A stretch of 64,000 nucleotides of DNA, taken from the NCBI GenBank assembly GCA_034509925.1, contig CM067532.1:6040142-6104141 (forward strand), written 5' to 3'. The notes beneath the pieces are model-generated. The model was not told where the DNA came from and did not search any database. It worked only from the letters and a program-made list of their open reading frames with translations. Position 1 is the first letter of the stretch. Every line of letters begins with the position of its first letter. Shown here piece after piece: positions 38,226 through 51,128 of the stretch. This DNA is from Hirudinaria manillensis. Lineage: Eukaryota > Annelida > Clitellata > Hirudinida > Hirudinidae. A program made the position numbers and the translations under genes.

Positions 38226-39163
38226 TATTTAGTTATACGTTTTATTCCGCATATTTATATTATAAATAAACGAAGTGTTACAATTATGATATGAGAAATT
38301 GGCTTAAACTATAAATATCACATTATATTTTTTTAGCAAAACATATGAAATAATTTATATCTCTTTTTTTCTAAGTGTTATTTCTTTGAACGTTTGAGTC
38401 ATGACAAGCCGCCAGACAAATTATATAGTAACAGCTGTTTCTAAGCACCTCTTCCAGATCACTTTAATAAGGAGCTCAATTTTCCATGAAGAGTTTTGTT
38501 GACTATAAAACGATAAAATCTCTCACTTTCCACTTAAGACCCTACCTATCCATTCGAAATGGACCCACTCTACTCAAGTTATGGTTCCAAGCTGTATTCT
38601 TCCATCACCAATTAAAGAACAATTTCAATTTGTAGAGTATACTTTCCTGCATTTTCCATTTAAACAAAATTCGAATTATTCTCATTGTGTGGATTCTTCA
38701 TTTAATAACTTGCTTTAGTTATGTACCCCCTAATTATGTACTCTCTTCAGTGTTTTTGTTTCAATTTTATAAATTAAATTATATATTAGATATCTGTCTA
38801 ATAGCGGAGGCTGAAGTGTCTAAGCCTCTCACTGAGCTACTTTGATTTGTCAATTTGTTGGACCAGTCTCAAGGTTTAGTTTGATTGAATTACTAGTTAC
38901 ATATCTGTTTCTTACTTATTTTTTGAAGTCTAATTATTAAACTATTTAAACATGGATATGTAGATCTACATATTTGCTTAGATTAATAAAGACTGCAAGC
39001 CTTAATTTCACCACATTTATGACAATAAGAACCAATCTCTTTTACATATCTGTCGTTATTTAGACTAAGGTTTTGGAATTCTTTCTAGAAATGACAACGG
39101 AATCAGTCCCAGTTGTGAACTTTCAGCAATCTATAAGTTATTGTTTTTATGAAATATAAACAT
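37186..39163. other. Intergenic region between HECTD1 and the RIM-BP-like gene
   Basis: About 2 kb of AT-rich sequence. It should include the HECTD1 promoter and 5' UTR on the minus strand. No gene is evident. A (TA)n run lies at about 38195-38218. Confidence 0.5.
38195..38218. repeat. (TA)n microsatellite
   Basis: About twelve TA units in the AT-rich intergenic region. Confidence 0.9.
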
Positions 39164-42100
39164 TTACGTAGCATAAAATGCAGTGACAGTAACCTTTCCA
39201 AATACGTATCCGTTTGGTAATGCCTTACCAAATGTTTCAATGATATTACCGGTTTTGAAACCCAATTCTGAATAAGTCTTTCCATCTTTAGTGAAAGAAA
39301 AGCCAGTAGGTATGTAGTCATAAAATGCGACATACTGAAATAATTGAAAATAGTTCAATTCATGGTTATATAACGTTAGATCAGAATTTACCGTATTTTT
39401 GTCATTTAAGTTTGTTTCAGGTTTTTCTGTAACTTGATATTCTGCATTGTTTCGAAGGCCAAGCTTCATACCACCTGAGTTATTTTTATTTCTGTCAATC
39501 TTTTGAAGACCATGTACTACTATTTTGGCTGGGTCTGACATTTTTCCGTCTGCCCTAATGGACGAAAGTTCAAACTCTGCAGGGAACACGGCATTGGAAG
39601 TGAAGTTCAGCATGCAATTTGAAGTCAGGGCGCCTGGTATAAAATCTTTTTTGATGCCATTCACACGGAGCTGAAAGATTTCGTTCAAAATCGGTGAAAT
39701 AACGATTTACACTCCATGTAATTCCAATCATCTGTCAATATAAATAAGATAAATTGCAATTTGAAAAAAGAGTTGAACTTTGTTACCTCATATCCCACAA
39801 TTGAGGCCTGCATTTGCTGGACTGGTTCCCATGAAAACAAAAATCGTTTCATCTCCAAAATGTCATTGATTCTAAAATTTTGTGGCGGTGGAACGTCTGA
39901 AAAAGATAACAATGTTGTAAATAAAGTTTCAAACAAAGTGAACAACTTAACATGAGCCTATATGAGCCGTTTTTCCAGGAGTTTTTCGGTAAGTTTCAAA
40001 TTTTCTAGTCGGAAATTCCACAGTCTGATCGAGTGGTTTCATTTTGCGAGCACTCGGTATATGGTCAATCTGTTTTCCACTACTGGGATGTTGTAGCATT
40101 TGTGGAAGTTTGCTTCTTTTGCCAATGTTGATGAATAAATCATCCTCTGCAGAAAGTGGTTTCTGAACTTGACTTCGGAGATTTTCAGTTTTCTCCATTT
40201 CGTATATCATGTCCTCTGCACCGTTTCCATTAAGTAAGTCTCCCGAACTTGAATATAATTTGCTAATCGGCGTCTCATCAACGTGATCGAAATAAGGGAT
40301 TTGTTCGTATATTTGGTTGAATAGGTCATGCTATGATATCATCAAAAGTCACTATTTATTCAGGATAAAACATTTTTTTCTCAGAAAATAACCTCAAGCC
40401 TATCAATGTAACTTAAGGTGAGAGGAGACAAAGCTCTGTAGTGATCACTATCTTTCAGACTATCCAAGACTTCATTCTTCAAATGGTTTGGGATTTCATC
40501 GTATTCAGTCAACTTTTTTAAGAGCTCATCCTTTGAATATATTAAACAAATTTTTTTTTCATTCTCATTAACATTTATATGCATTTTTATCAGGAAAAGG
40601 TTACAGATCTATTATACAGTGCGTGTCATAAGGTTGGGACAGGGGCTAAAGTTTTACATTTTGTCTAGTTTTCTGAAAATCCGTAGCATGTAATTGCCCA
40701 AAGTTTCAATTATTTCATGCCTCTATTCTCACTTAATAAAATTTCAATATGTTTGTGAAGCATAATTTGCATATGAATGACACTACTTGGAAAAATCCCT
40801 TTGATGTTGTTTGGAGGCGTTTCAAAGATTAAGGATGGTGTCTCTTCCTGTGCAGGAAATAGCATTTTATTACATGGACCACTACTAGTGGCTATTATAA
40901 TAAGGTTACATATATAAAGGGTAATGTTAAATAATTATTTGATTAAATAAAAAAATGCTAGTTAAGCTTATTATAATTGGATTCTTGCTGAAATGGAGAA
41001 AGGACAAATTAAGGTATTAAATGAGCTAAATAAAGTCATTTTCTGAAATTTCAAAAGTGTTTAAATGTTCCAGAAATGTTGTCAGATGATTTTTAAAGGA
41101 TCCAGATAGTTATAGAACCACCTAAGTATAAGGAAGACCTCGAGCACTGGATCATCGTCAGAAGAGAATTCTTGTTCGTGAAGCTTGCAATGGAGAATTT
41201 TCTTCAACGGGGCTTAAAAAAAAGTTGAAATTGAATTTAACCAAGTCTCCAATATGTAGATACCTTCGGAGAAGCCGATTTTTAAAGTATAGAAAGCGCC
41301 AGTAGAAGACATTCTTGACAAAACATCATAAAAGGATTTGATTGAATTGGCTCGAAGAGATGATGAGTTTGAATGTGATTTGGAGCATTGCAATTTTTCA
41401 GATGAGAAACATTTTAAGTTTGACAGTCCATATGGGTCCACATGTTATTGGCATAATGTCAGAAGTCCCTAAAATCACTCTTGAAAAGAAATTTTGGAGG
41501 TGATTGTTGGGCCGCCATTTCTTCTCTTGGTTCATCAGATGTGGTGGTCTTAAAGGGGAAACAAAATTGCTCAGAATGTGTTTAAATTATAAAAAAAAAT
41601 ACCTCCTATGCCTATACATTAGATTTAAAATGGATAAGGTTATCTTTTAACAAAATAATGGCTCCATCCACATCACAATACCAAAAAAGGTTATTTTCCA
41701 GAAGAAGAATCTATGTCTTAAAGTGGTCTGATTAGACTTCCGGCCCAAATTCCTACTGAAAATGTGTTGGGATTGCTCAATAATCAAGTATATTCTAATG
41801 TTAGGCAAAAACTTAGCACTTTGAATTGCAAAAAATGTCTGAGCGAGGAGATGATAAAGTTGGACAATAAGAGGCTGAAACTCTTGTTGAAATCAATGAA
41901 AGATCGAGTTCAGGAAGTATTTCAAAAAAAGAATGACAAAACACATTGTCAGCTTTATTTATTTTAGATTTTAAACGTTTGTTTTAACCGGAAAAATAAA
42001 GATTTTTGCTTTCATATTAGGTTCACCGACTTTCACTTTTTATCATATTTCCAGTTTTTTGCTTAAATTAGAAAATATCGTTGCCCAAAATCACTGAAAT

Positions 42101-44771
42101 TAATATCTCCCAGTAGCTAATGAACATCTACGTATCATATAAATAAATGGTTTATATATGACTTTTATAAACAAAATTATGGCTAAAAAACGTGGGTGTC
42201 CCAACCTTATGACACGCACTGTAGTATGAGTAAAGTGAACATCCTTAGGGCACATACCTTTCTTCGACACTTCGTATTTGCCAGTCCTAGTTTTGCCTTA
42301 AGTGGAGAAATTGATGTTTGAAGTTTGCTTGCAACTTTCCTCAAATTATTGTACTGGAAATAAAATAATTGCCTGTAATGTGTTATTTTTCCAAAAGAAA
42401 ATCATTGGTTCTAACAAATTCATTTTGAATTATACCTACCTTTCTGAGAAGATCCTCATATTCTACACCCGAGTGATCATTGGACAAAATACTTTTAACG
42501 TTTAAATGTTTCTGATGAAAGTTTTAGATGAATTTAAATTAATATGTTTTGTTTGCAAACTTCAATTAAATTTGTCGCAATAACAACATGAGTTTCGACT
42601 AACATCTTTATTTGTGAGGTCATCACCGATGGCTTCCAATTCCTTATACCAACTTGGATCTTCACTATTGGCCTTATTCATGTGAAGTTTAAGATCTTTA
42701 ATGACTTTTTCTAAATTTGACTGCCGTGCTTTGTAATCATCCAGTTGTGTTGACATTTCCTTGATATGCAAATCCTACAAATACATACATCCATCCATCC
42801 ATTTGCCTGCCCATTCTTTTCTATGATAATAATTGTTTACATTTACCTTATCATCTAAACCTTCAATAGCCTTTTCCAATTTTGATCTAATAAATTTTGC
42901 ATCATTTTCAGAGTCATCAAGTACATTTTTCAGCCTATTTTCCAGATCAACCAAACTGTCTTCCAGTTTAATCTTTTCCTCTTCAAGAATCCTTGTTTTC
43001 TCTGGGTAATCCTTAAGCCCAGCAATCTATAAGTTAGAAATTGAAGAATACATTTCCTTTGAATGTGTGAAATTAATCTGTTGAGGTATGATACTGATGT
43101 TAATTATAAACAACATCAGACATTAATTCTAGGGACGGTCTTTAAATATGTGGTTGGAAATCTAAATAGAATTTCACCTCGGATTTCATGATGTCCCTTA
43201 GTTCCTTCAATTCATCGTTTTCTGCTTGAAATTTTTCAGAAACACTTTGCCAGTGTTTCGCCTGACTCAATGAATTTTCTAGATCTTGCAACTGTTTGAA
43301 AACAGTCATATGAGATCTCGTCACTACACTTCAATTAACCGAGGCCACATAAATCGTAATATCGTATTATCAAATACATCAGTGATGTTAACATTAAAAA
43401 ATATTTACCCGGTTTCTATCAATTTCCGAGTCCAGAGCGACTTGGGTATTGACGCTGGCAACCAGTGGAAATGTTTGCGATCCAATATCCTGAGAATGAT
43501 GAGTTAAAAATTAGAATGAATACAAAAGCACTATCGACTTGATCAGCACTACCATAATTTTTTATTATTTTTAAAAGAATTAATTTTTTAAGACTGGCAA
43601 CTGATGACAGAATTAACCTTTAATTTGAATACTTAATATTTAAATTGATTGATATATATCAGCAGGATTTTTTAATGAATAAGTCATCATCATCATCGTC
43701 TGTGTTGCTTTTTTTATCAAGAAAATGATAGAATTCAGCATTTTGAATCTTACTTTTAATACAGCTTTATATCCGCTATTTTGTTCCAAAAGACTAATAT
43801 CGTTAATTTCCATGGAGGTGCTCCTGTTTCTTGTGACCAAACTCCTTGTCAGAGTGCTATTATCACGCCTATCTGGAAAAGAATAATCCGTCATGGAGGT
43901 TTTGTCCACCAGTTCTTGTCCCTTTCCCAGTGATTCAGTGGCAGTACTTTTGTCCTCGAACTAGGAAGAATCATTTTCTGATATATTTAAATCTACTTTC
44001 AAAGATTCACAAGCTTTTAATTCAACAGTTTACCCACCAGGTTTTGCATGACTTCTTGATATTTCCTCATTGGAATGACATCTGATTGTGGTAAAATTTC
44101 ACATCGAATGTACTCCATGTCAGGATATACTAGCGTTGCAAAATTAATATTTTCGTCATATTTGTTGTCCAGATTATTGATGATATCTGCACTTGGGAGA
44201 GGAGATGTTGCCCTTGATTGATAATTGATAGAAGTTTGCATTCCAACTGATTTGACATCTTCCTTCCGAAGTCTCCCTTGGTCATACATATTTGAATCAA
44301 CCAAATCTTCACTCTTCCTGTCATGTGCTTTGGAAGCATCGTTCATGTCATAACCGAAATCTTTAAAGTAGCCATTTGAGAGGCTGTAATTCTGGCGATT
44401 TAAACTGCAAATAATGTATTATATTTGTATGAGAAAATTCCTTCAGGTTATAAAGTTATTCTATTATCTTAAAAAGACTGACCCACCGACTCCATAACCG
44501 GATTGAAGAGATCCATCCGTAAGCGATAAGCCGACAATTTCATATGGAGAGGTGATTTGATAGGCATTGATTTGATCTTCGTCCGATGGATAGTCGAATT
44601 CAGCAATAACAGTTAGGTCGTCGATCTCGGCTGGAAATAATGAGAAAATTTCACTATTATTTGTCATTAACTTTTGCAATTTATGAACGCAAAATCTATT
44701 TACTAACAAGCCAAAGATTCTTCACGAGATGGAAAAGATTTATGACGATCTGTTAATTTCATTTGATTCAT
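39164..44771 (-). CDS. Coiled-coil, fibronectin-III and SH3 protein, RIM-binding-protein-like
   Basis: About 15 exons on the minus strand. The start at 44771 (MNQMKLTDRHKSFPSREE) joins in phase across a GTTAGT donor to the exon at about 44632 (EIDDLTVIAEFDYPSDED). The exons from 44.4 to 43.75 kb are disordered and Ser/Asp-rich. Those from 43.3 to 42.26 kb are long coiled coil (heptads such as LQDLENSLSQAKHWQSVSEK). The exon at about 39898 encodes a fibronectin type III start (PPPQNFRINDI, FLFSWEPV, VGYE), which continues in the next exon with LRVNGIKKDFIPG. The last exon (about 39335-39164) has an SH3-like beginning (YVAFYDYIPTG, then ELGFKTGNIIETFGK) similar to RIM-BP SH3 modules. RIM-BPs link presynaptic calcium channels to RIM; a testis relative is built on coiled coil. 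The assignment is inference. The SH3 ends early, lacking the usual Trp and the Gly-Leu-Val-Pro terminal motif. Confidence 0.6.
40617..40640 (+). repeat. Left terminal inverted repeat of the Tc1/mariner element
   Basis: A 24-bp terminal repeat that is a perfect reverse complement of 42198-42221. Confidence 0.93.
40980..41970 (+). pseudogene. Tc1-like transposase remnant
   Basis: Broken plus-strand reading frames. A start-like segment near 40993 is followed by multiple stops. Phe-Ser-Asp-Glu-Lys-His is visible around 41397-41415, in the area of a catalytic acidic motif. A last open piece (41764-41967) ends near the stop. It is not functional as read. Confidence 0.8.
42198..42221 (-). repeat. 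Right terminal inverted repeat of the Tc1/mariner element
   Basis: A 24-bp terminal repeat that is a perfect reverse complement of 40617-40640, followed by the TA target. Confidence 0.93.
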
Positions 44772-45661
44772 TATAGAACAAGTGAAAATCAATCTTAGCA
44801 ATATGCTGAGTTACAATACACTAAAAGTTATTTCAACGCATTCTCAGCCACTCCTCGATCAATATTTGCTTCATTACCCAAGCTGCTCCAATCAACAGGC
44901 TTGTCCGTTGCTTAGGATGTTAATTGATTCAGAAAATACAGGTGTTTCTACTTGTTAAGGAATGAGAGATTGGGAAACGTGATAAATTTCACATTTCTAT
45001 GAGCAGAGAATATCTACTTATCTTGTGATACCAGTGTAAAAAGTCGTTAAGAAAACTTTCACCTCAACGAATTAAGATTTAAAAACCAAATTATTTTCAA
45101 AATATCATTTAAACCGCATCAAAAATATTGCTTAAAATTTTATTCAAACGTATCGATTTAATTAGAAATATATATATTTACTATTGTTTTTGTTGATATT
45201 TATAATTATCGTCATTCGATCGATTCGGTGGGGCTAGCCGAGGAAGCAGGACGCTAAATTTGAATTATTTGCGATAAAGACTACATTGGGGCTATTTTGA
45301 AGTGACTTAAGGATTAAGTCTTAATCTATAATTATTGATTAATCCACATAACCAGCTCCAAATCTCAACGATAATAAAAATCGTAAGTGGATTGATGATC
45401 TACAATTTAAATGGCCTATGCCTTGACAGTCTATCCTTTTTAGTAAAAGTATTTCTTGAAGTACATCCTTTAATTAACTCGCTCATCATTATTACATATA
45501 GGTAACATTTCCACTGGATCCGAAAAACTAGTTTTATTCAGTGAGAATAAACTGTTAAACATTAGTGGTTATATGTGCTCATAGACAACAGACAACAGCC
45601 ATCGCGAATAATAAAGTTATTATTAAATTCAATTTATTTAAATTAATTAAATAGATATCAG
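44772..45661. other. Divergent promoter region between the RIM-BP-like gene and SON
   Basis: About 0.9 kb with no gene seen. It holds the 5' flanks of both neighbours. The SON start codon is preceded by TATCAG, which could be a splice acceptor for an untranslated first exon. Confidence 0.5.
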
Positions 45662-48600
45662 ATGAAGTCGAGCTCAGAAGATGCGGTCAAAAAGACAAAA
45701 AGCAAAAATCAAGAAAAGATAGAAAGCAAAAATCAAGAAAAGACAGAATGCAAAAGTCAAGAGAAAATGTCAGATTCTACAAAGCATATCAAGAAAAAGA
45801 AATCCAAAAAGTCTCCTACAAAGGAATCATCAAAGAAACCTCATAAGCATAAGAAAGATAAAAAGGCACCTAAAGAAAAAAAGTCTAAGAAAGGTGCTAG
45901 AGTTGATTGACTGTTAATAATCAATATAATGTTTTTTTTCCTGCTTTTAGGTGATAAAGACAAATCTCCAGCTAAAATCCAAGATAAAACTTCTACTTTA
46001 GACAAGGATGCTTCAAAATCATCCTCTTCTATGCCTAATTCTGTTTCTTTAAAAAGAGCTCCTCATTATCGTCAAAGTACAAAATGTAGTAATAAAGGGT
46101 CTGAAAATTCGAGAGAATCCTCAGTTGAAATAATTTATGAAGAAAAACACAACGTTGTGATGCTATCAGATTCTGAAATGATTATTGATGATAGCGATGA
46201 GACATTGAGAAAGAGACTTGAGGCTTCGGTTCAAAATGCACAATTACGATTAGCAGAAAATTTGGAGGAAAATAAAATTGCATGCAATGATATCAAATCA
46301 ATTGAAGCACCGACTTCCTTGTCTATTCCTGTGAATGATTGTTCAAAGTCCAATGTAACTTTAGAAGGAGGTGTTGTGGATATTTCTGAAATACCTATAC
46401 CTGAGACACTTTTTGCTCCTACTCCAACAAGTGATGTTATTGGACAAAGTAACCAGTCGCATAAAAAGGGTAAAAGACTAGACTTAAAAATTTCAAAGGA
46501 GAGTGTTGCCTTTATTTCATCTGGTCTGAAAATTCAAACTTCACAAAATGAAAATGGAGAAGGCAGTGGCAAAGGTAATTAACTTTAATTTTTTCTTTAT
46601 TCAAAATGGATTTTTCAATGTATTATAAATTTTAATCAGATATTAATTTTGTTTCTAGCCTTCAGTGTTTTTTTTCCAGTCAAGGTAAGTCCTCCCTTAG
46701 ATTCTAGAAAAGAAGAAGACAGAAAAAGTTCATCTAATCCTCAAGATTGCAATTCCAACAAACATGATAAAGATGGTCCTTTGGGAAAAAGTAATGACCG
46801 AACAGAAATAAAAAGTCTAGGTAAACCGTCAAAAATAGAGAAATCGACAGAAACATTAAAAGGGTCTGAATCTCCAAAAATACAAAAAATTGATGTAAAT
46901 AAGAAGAGTCAAGAAGAGTCAGAAAAGAATAAGAAAGACAGCACAAAATCCAAAGAAAGCCTGAAGAGAAGTCGATCTAAGTCCAGGGATGAGTCAAAAT
47001 CAAGGCATTCTTCAAGGAAAAAATCAAAGCGATCGAGGACTAGATCAAAATCAAAAGGTAAATCAAGGAGGTCATCCAGGTCAAAGTCTGAAAGTACCTC
47101 AAGGAGGAGACGATCTGAATCAGATAAAAACTTAAAGAACAAATCGAAAACATCTAAAAGGTCAGAGGATAGGTCAAAAACCAGGGAGGAGTTGAAAGAC
47201 AAGTCAGCAAGGGCTAGATCAAGGTCAAAGAGATCCAGGGATGGCTCGGAGGATAGAGGATCGAAGAAGAGGTCGAGAAGATCGAAGGATAGAAAATCAA
47301 GGAAAAGATCAAAGGACAGGTCGAAATCTAAAGAGAAGACCAAAGAATCCAGAGACAAATCAAAGAGGGCTTCTAGTAGAGGTCGTTCCAAATCAAGAAA
47401 TTGTTCCAAATCAGAAGAAAAACCCAGGAAGTCGAGGGACCGTTCAAAAGCCAGAAATCGTTCCAAATCAAAAGACAGGGCCAGGAAGTCAAGAGAAAGT
47501 TCTAAACCCAGAAATCGTTCCAAATCGAAAGATAGGGCCAGGAAATCAAGAGAACGTTCAAAACCCAGAAATCGTTCTAGTTCGAAAGATAGGATTAGGA
47601 AGTCACGAGAAAGATCTGCTGGTTCTAAAAGGTATTGAACATTTAAGAATTATAAGATTTTAATTATCTGCTTTGTATTTGGTCCAAAAAAGCAACAGCT
47701 ACTGAGCACAAGAATGTTGGGTAGATCGATATTGATATTCCTTAAACAACATTTTAATTCACCCTTAAATTAAATTAAACTATTAAAGGCTATTTATTAG
47801 AAACTGTGAAATAAAAATTTCACTGAATTTGTTCTTGAAGCAAAAGATCGGGCAGCAAGGATGATCAACCAAGCTTCAAGATAGATAAAGTGAAACTCAG
47901 ACAAATAGCAATGTGAGAATTTGTATGCATTATCTTTATTTTATTAATTGAAATGGGTGTGGGATAGGATCATCTCAAATCTCTAACATTATGAAAGGCA
48001 TATCTCGTAACATAAAGTTATATCTCGTTTTGAGATTGTTAAGACTATTTAGTTTATTCAAGTTTTTGTGAATCAAATAGGAATTTGTGTAATTGTTGCA
48101 ATAGGCCCATTCTGTTGAAAATAAAATAGAAATTTTAGATCAATCCTTTTAGATTAAGTTCTTGTAGAGATCTATTAATGTAATAAAAATTTCTTCATGT
48201 TATGCCATAAATGTTTCTTCTGTGAAATAATATGCTTATTTCAATAGAAAAAATGCCCTCCAAAATGCCAATCTTGCTGTTCGCCAAACCACTACCGTGA
48301 CTACCACTACTAAGCCTGAAGAAACGCCTCTTCCAAAATCTGGTGGAAAAACTCTTGAGGAACTTACAGGTTATTTTTTTATTCAAAGACTTTAATTTCT
48401 TGGCTTTAATAGCTTTTCAAATCACTGAATTGAATGCTATAAATCATTCAGAATTCTGCAAAAAGATTGCTGAAGTCAGTGCAGAAGAAATACAAGGTTT
48501 TATAGATGGCAGTACACAACTCATTGATGAAGAGGAAATGCCTTTTATCCCAGCTAGAACTAATAAGGACATGAAGGTTTGATGAGAATACCAGACTTCT

Positions 48601-50979
48601 AAATCTTTTTGTTACACTTGTTGGCAAGTCCTAATTATGATTTTTTACAGAATGGTCCCATTTTGAATCAAATGACTCTGCAAGAAAAAATGGTTCAAAT
48701 GGCAGAGATCAGCTCCCTATTTCCAGTTTCCAGTGGGAATGTACACAGGGAAAGAGAGACAACTAATGACACTGGAGTTGTTGACGTTGATGGAATGGCA
48801 CCAATTGATGTAAGTAAACTTATACATGATGAATGAGATAAGATCATCTTAATATTTTTGTTCTAAAAGGCACTACAATCCGAACCAAGTGCTGCAGACA
48901 TTTCAGTACCGAAATCATCATTTTCAAAAGATGAATTGATGGTAGGAATGTTTGTCAAATTTTTAATTAGCTGTAGTAATGTTGAAAGGGGCTATTTTTT
49001 GCTTTGTTGCTTCACAAACAGCAATTCAAACTCTAATTTATATCCACAATTAGAACAGATGAGAATGCATTATGATTAACAATTCCACTATCTTTGTTAA
49101 TTCACTTTCAGAATATATTAATGTACCACATCCCATTTTAATCCAACCAGATGTCTCGATGGGTGAGCGCAAAGGAGATTCCAGGGCAGTTCACGGGTTC
49201 AACCAACGTGCAAACTCTTTCTCAGCAAGAATTGTCTGGCAGTTATCCCCTTTGGGTTAAAAAGGTTTGATTTGACATTGATTTGTTTTATATCACGGAA
49301 TCCCAAGGAAATGACGTATGCATCAAACCGACTTAACTTAATTCTGCCAAGTCCTTAATCATCCTCGATTGTCAATCAATTCCCTTTGAAAACTCTCTAC
49401 GTTTAACATTATTCATAAACAAATTGAACGGTCACAACCAACGCTTCATTCATCTTATCCACTTGTGAATAAATCTCTGCAACAAGTTTTCTCTTACTGC
49501 AAAATATTTTTGGTCTGGTACTTCATACCTACAAAATTACATTCAGACCAAAAAAATTTTGCTTTGGCCCTTTTTAAAAGGACATCTGCAAGAGAAAGCT
49601 TGTTGATAGCAGATAAATTCAAAAAGCTTCTTGTCTCAACTTGATGCCACGCTACAGCTTCCTAATAATGCAGCTGTCACCGTTTCAATCCACAGAACGT
49701 AAGTGATGAAAATCGGCACTGTTTTTTCATTTGGTCGTTGTTAGTTTAATGACTTCAAAAAGCATTTGTTAGGAGACTTAGTAAGCCGTGTGAAATGTTC
49801 TTATTTAAGGATGCTCTAAACAACGCACCACCTCTATCGGGTGGCATCGGAAAATTGCTGCTGAAGAAAATGGGATGGAAGGAGGGTGAGGGTCTTGGAA
49901 AGAACAATGAAGGAATGGTAGCTCCACTCAGCATTGACATAAAGACTGACAGGAAAGGTTAGATATTCATTTTAATGAGCCATTTATTTTCCAAATATTC
50001 TTAAATTTATTGAGAATTGCAAATTTGTGACAGGATTAGTCTCCCCAGAAGAAGATCCTGATAGGATTAAAAAATTGGCTTTGGAGAGAGCTTTAATGCA
50101 CCAAGCCATGTTGAAACAAGCAATGTTCCAACAGGCACTTGTGAGACAAGCACTATTGATGAGACCAAATCTTCAGAACCAGGGCACCTCACAATTCCCC
50201 CAGATGCCTTCGCCATATGGCATGTTCCCTCTCCGCATGCCTCCTCCCAGGCCGAGCCTGTTACCCGCCCCTACGCCAAGCCCATTACCTGCTCCTATGC
50301 CAAGCCCATTACCTGCTCCTACACCAAGCCCATTACCTGCCCCTATGCCGAGCCCGTTGCCCGCTCCTATGCCAAGTCTACCACCTCCTCCTCCCTGTCT
50401 GCAAGATGTTTCCGAAGTCTCAGACTTTCCATGTAAGCTTTCTAATAATATACATGATTTTATCTGTACTTCAAACTTAATGTTTGTAATTGAAGTGGGT
50501 AAACATCCAGTTTCCATCCTGACTGAGATCTGTTCAAAGAACTACTGGGATCCACCAGAGTTCATTCTTCTTGAGGAGTCAGGACCAGCACATAATAAGA
50601 TGTTCAAATTTAAGGTCAATATTTTATGTTCTTACTAAATTTTAAGGTAGATAATGTGACAAAAAAAAATTGTCCCTTCTCTATGTAAGTCAAGAATTGT
50701 TGAATGTATAGGATAAAGTGGACATATACTGCCAATCATACATAACTTTATTCTGCATTAATTATTCTGATCCATATAATGTAATTTTTGAGCTTGTGGT
50801 ATATTTGGTTTTAATTCTAGGAATACTAATGGCTTTCACTACTTATTTCACAGATAATACTGAATGGAATGGAGTTTGTATCTCCTAATGGATGCCCCCA
50901 AAAGAAAACTGCAAAATTGGAAGCTGCCATTGTCTGCTTAAAACATTTAGGACTTCTGCCTCACATGCCCAATAATTGA
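45662..50979 (+). CDS. SON: SON-like splicing and DNA/RNA-binding protein (RS domain, G-patch, dsRBD)
   Basis: About 12 exons: 45662-45893, 45951-46574, 46680-47631, about 48247-48369, 48461-48576, 48651-48809, about 48870-48940, 49151-49263, 49810-49958, 50033-50432, 50496-50614 and 50854-50979. They encode roughly 1,050 residues; human SON is over 2,400. The N terminus is Lys-rich. Exon 3 is an Arg/Ser domain ending in 19-residue repeats (RKSRERSKPRNRSKSKDRA). A conserved stretch with AKEIPGQFTGSTNVQTLSQ, also present in human SON, precedes a G-patch (SGGIGKLLLKKMGWKEGEG). A Pro-rich linker follows, then a C-terminal dsRBD (GKHPVSILTEICSKNYWDPP to the end). SON is a nuclear-speckle scaffold needed for splicing of weak introns. 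The large repeat region of vertebrate SON is absent. Confidence 0.92.
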
Positions 50980-51006
50980 CATGACACATTTATATTGAAT
51001 TGTACA

Positions 51007-51012
51007 AATAAA
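51007..51012 (+). promoter_or_regulatory. SON polyadenylation signal
   Basis: An AATAAA hexamer 28 bases after the SON stop, inside the 149-bp gap between the convergent SON and UBLCP1 stop codons. The transcripts of the two genes probably overlap or abut here. Confidence 0.55.
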
Positions 51013-51128
51013 ATAAATACAAAGTGGAGTATTTCAGTTTCAATTGTGAAGTAACTAAATCATCTAAAAGCACACAAAACAAGAACATTTTGATATAATT
51101 CAGAACACAGAAACAGAGCATCAGTTTA

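Larger units (their letters stand above)
40617..42221 (+). mobile_element. Decayed Tc1/mariner DNA transposon in an intron of the RIM-BP-like gene
   Basis: A 1,605-bp element bounded by perfect 24-bp inverted repeats (40617-40640 and 42198-42221, beginning CAGTGCGTGTCATAAGGTTG) and flanked on both sides by TA (40615-40616 and 42222-42223). This is the target duplication of the superfamily. The plus-strand interior is a transposase remnant. Fragments include an N-terminal piece near 40995 and a C-terminal piece at 41764-41967, which begins with residues matching the Tc1 'P-x-E-N-V-L-G-L-L' region. Many stop codons and shifts lie between them. It is antisense to the host gene, in the intron between exons at about 42257 and 40583. 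Confidence 0.92.

Noticed and set aside
46909..47523. 204-codon minus-strand ORF opposite SON
   Set aside because: It is the antisense of the Arg/Ser repeat codons (Leu/Asp/Phe-rich), a known artefact of RS-domain coding sequence.
50173..50517. Gly/Ala-rich minus-strand ORF opposite the SON proline linker
   Set aside because: It is a shadow of the Pro-rich repeats (CC-rich codons read as GG-rich on the other strand).
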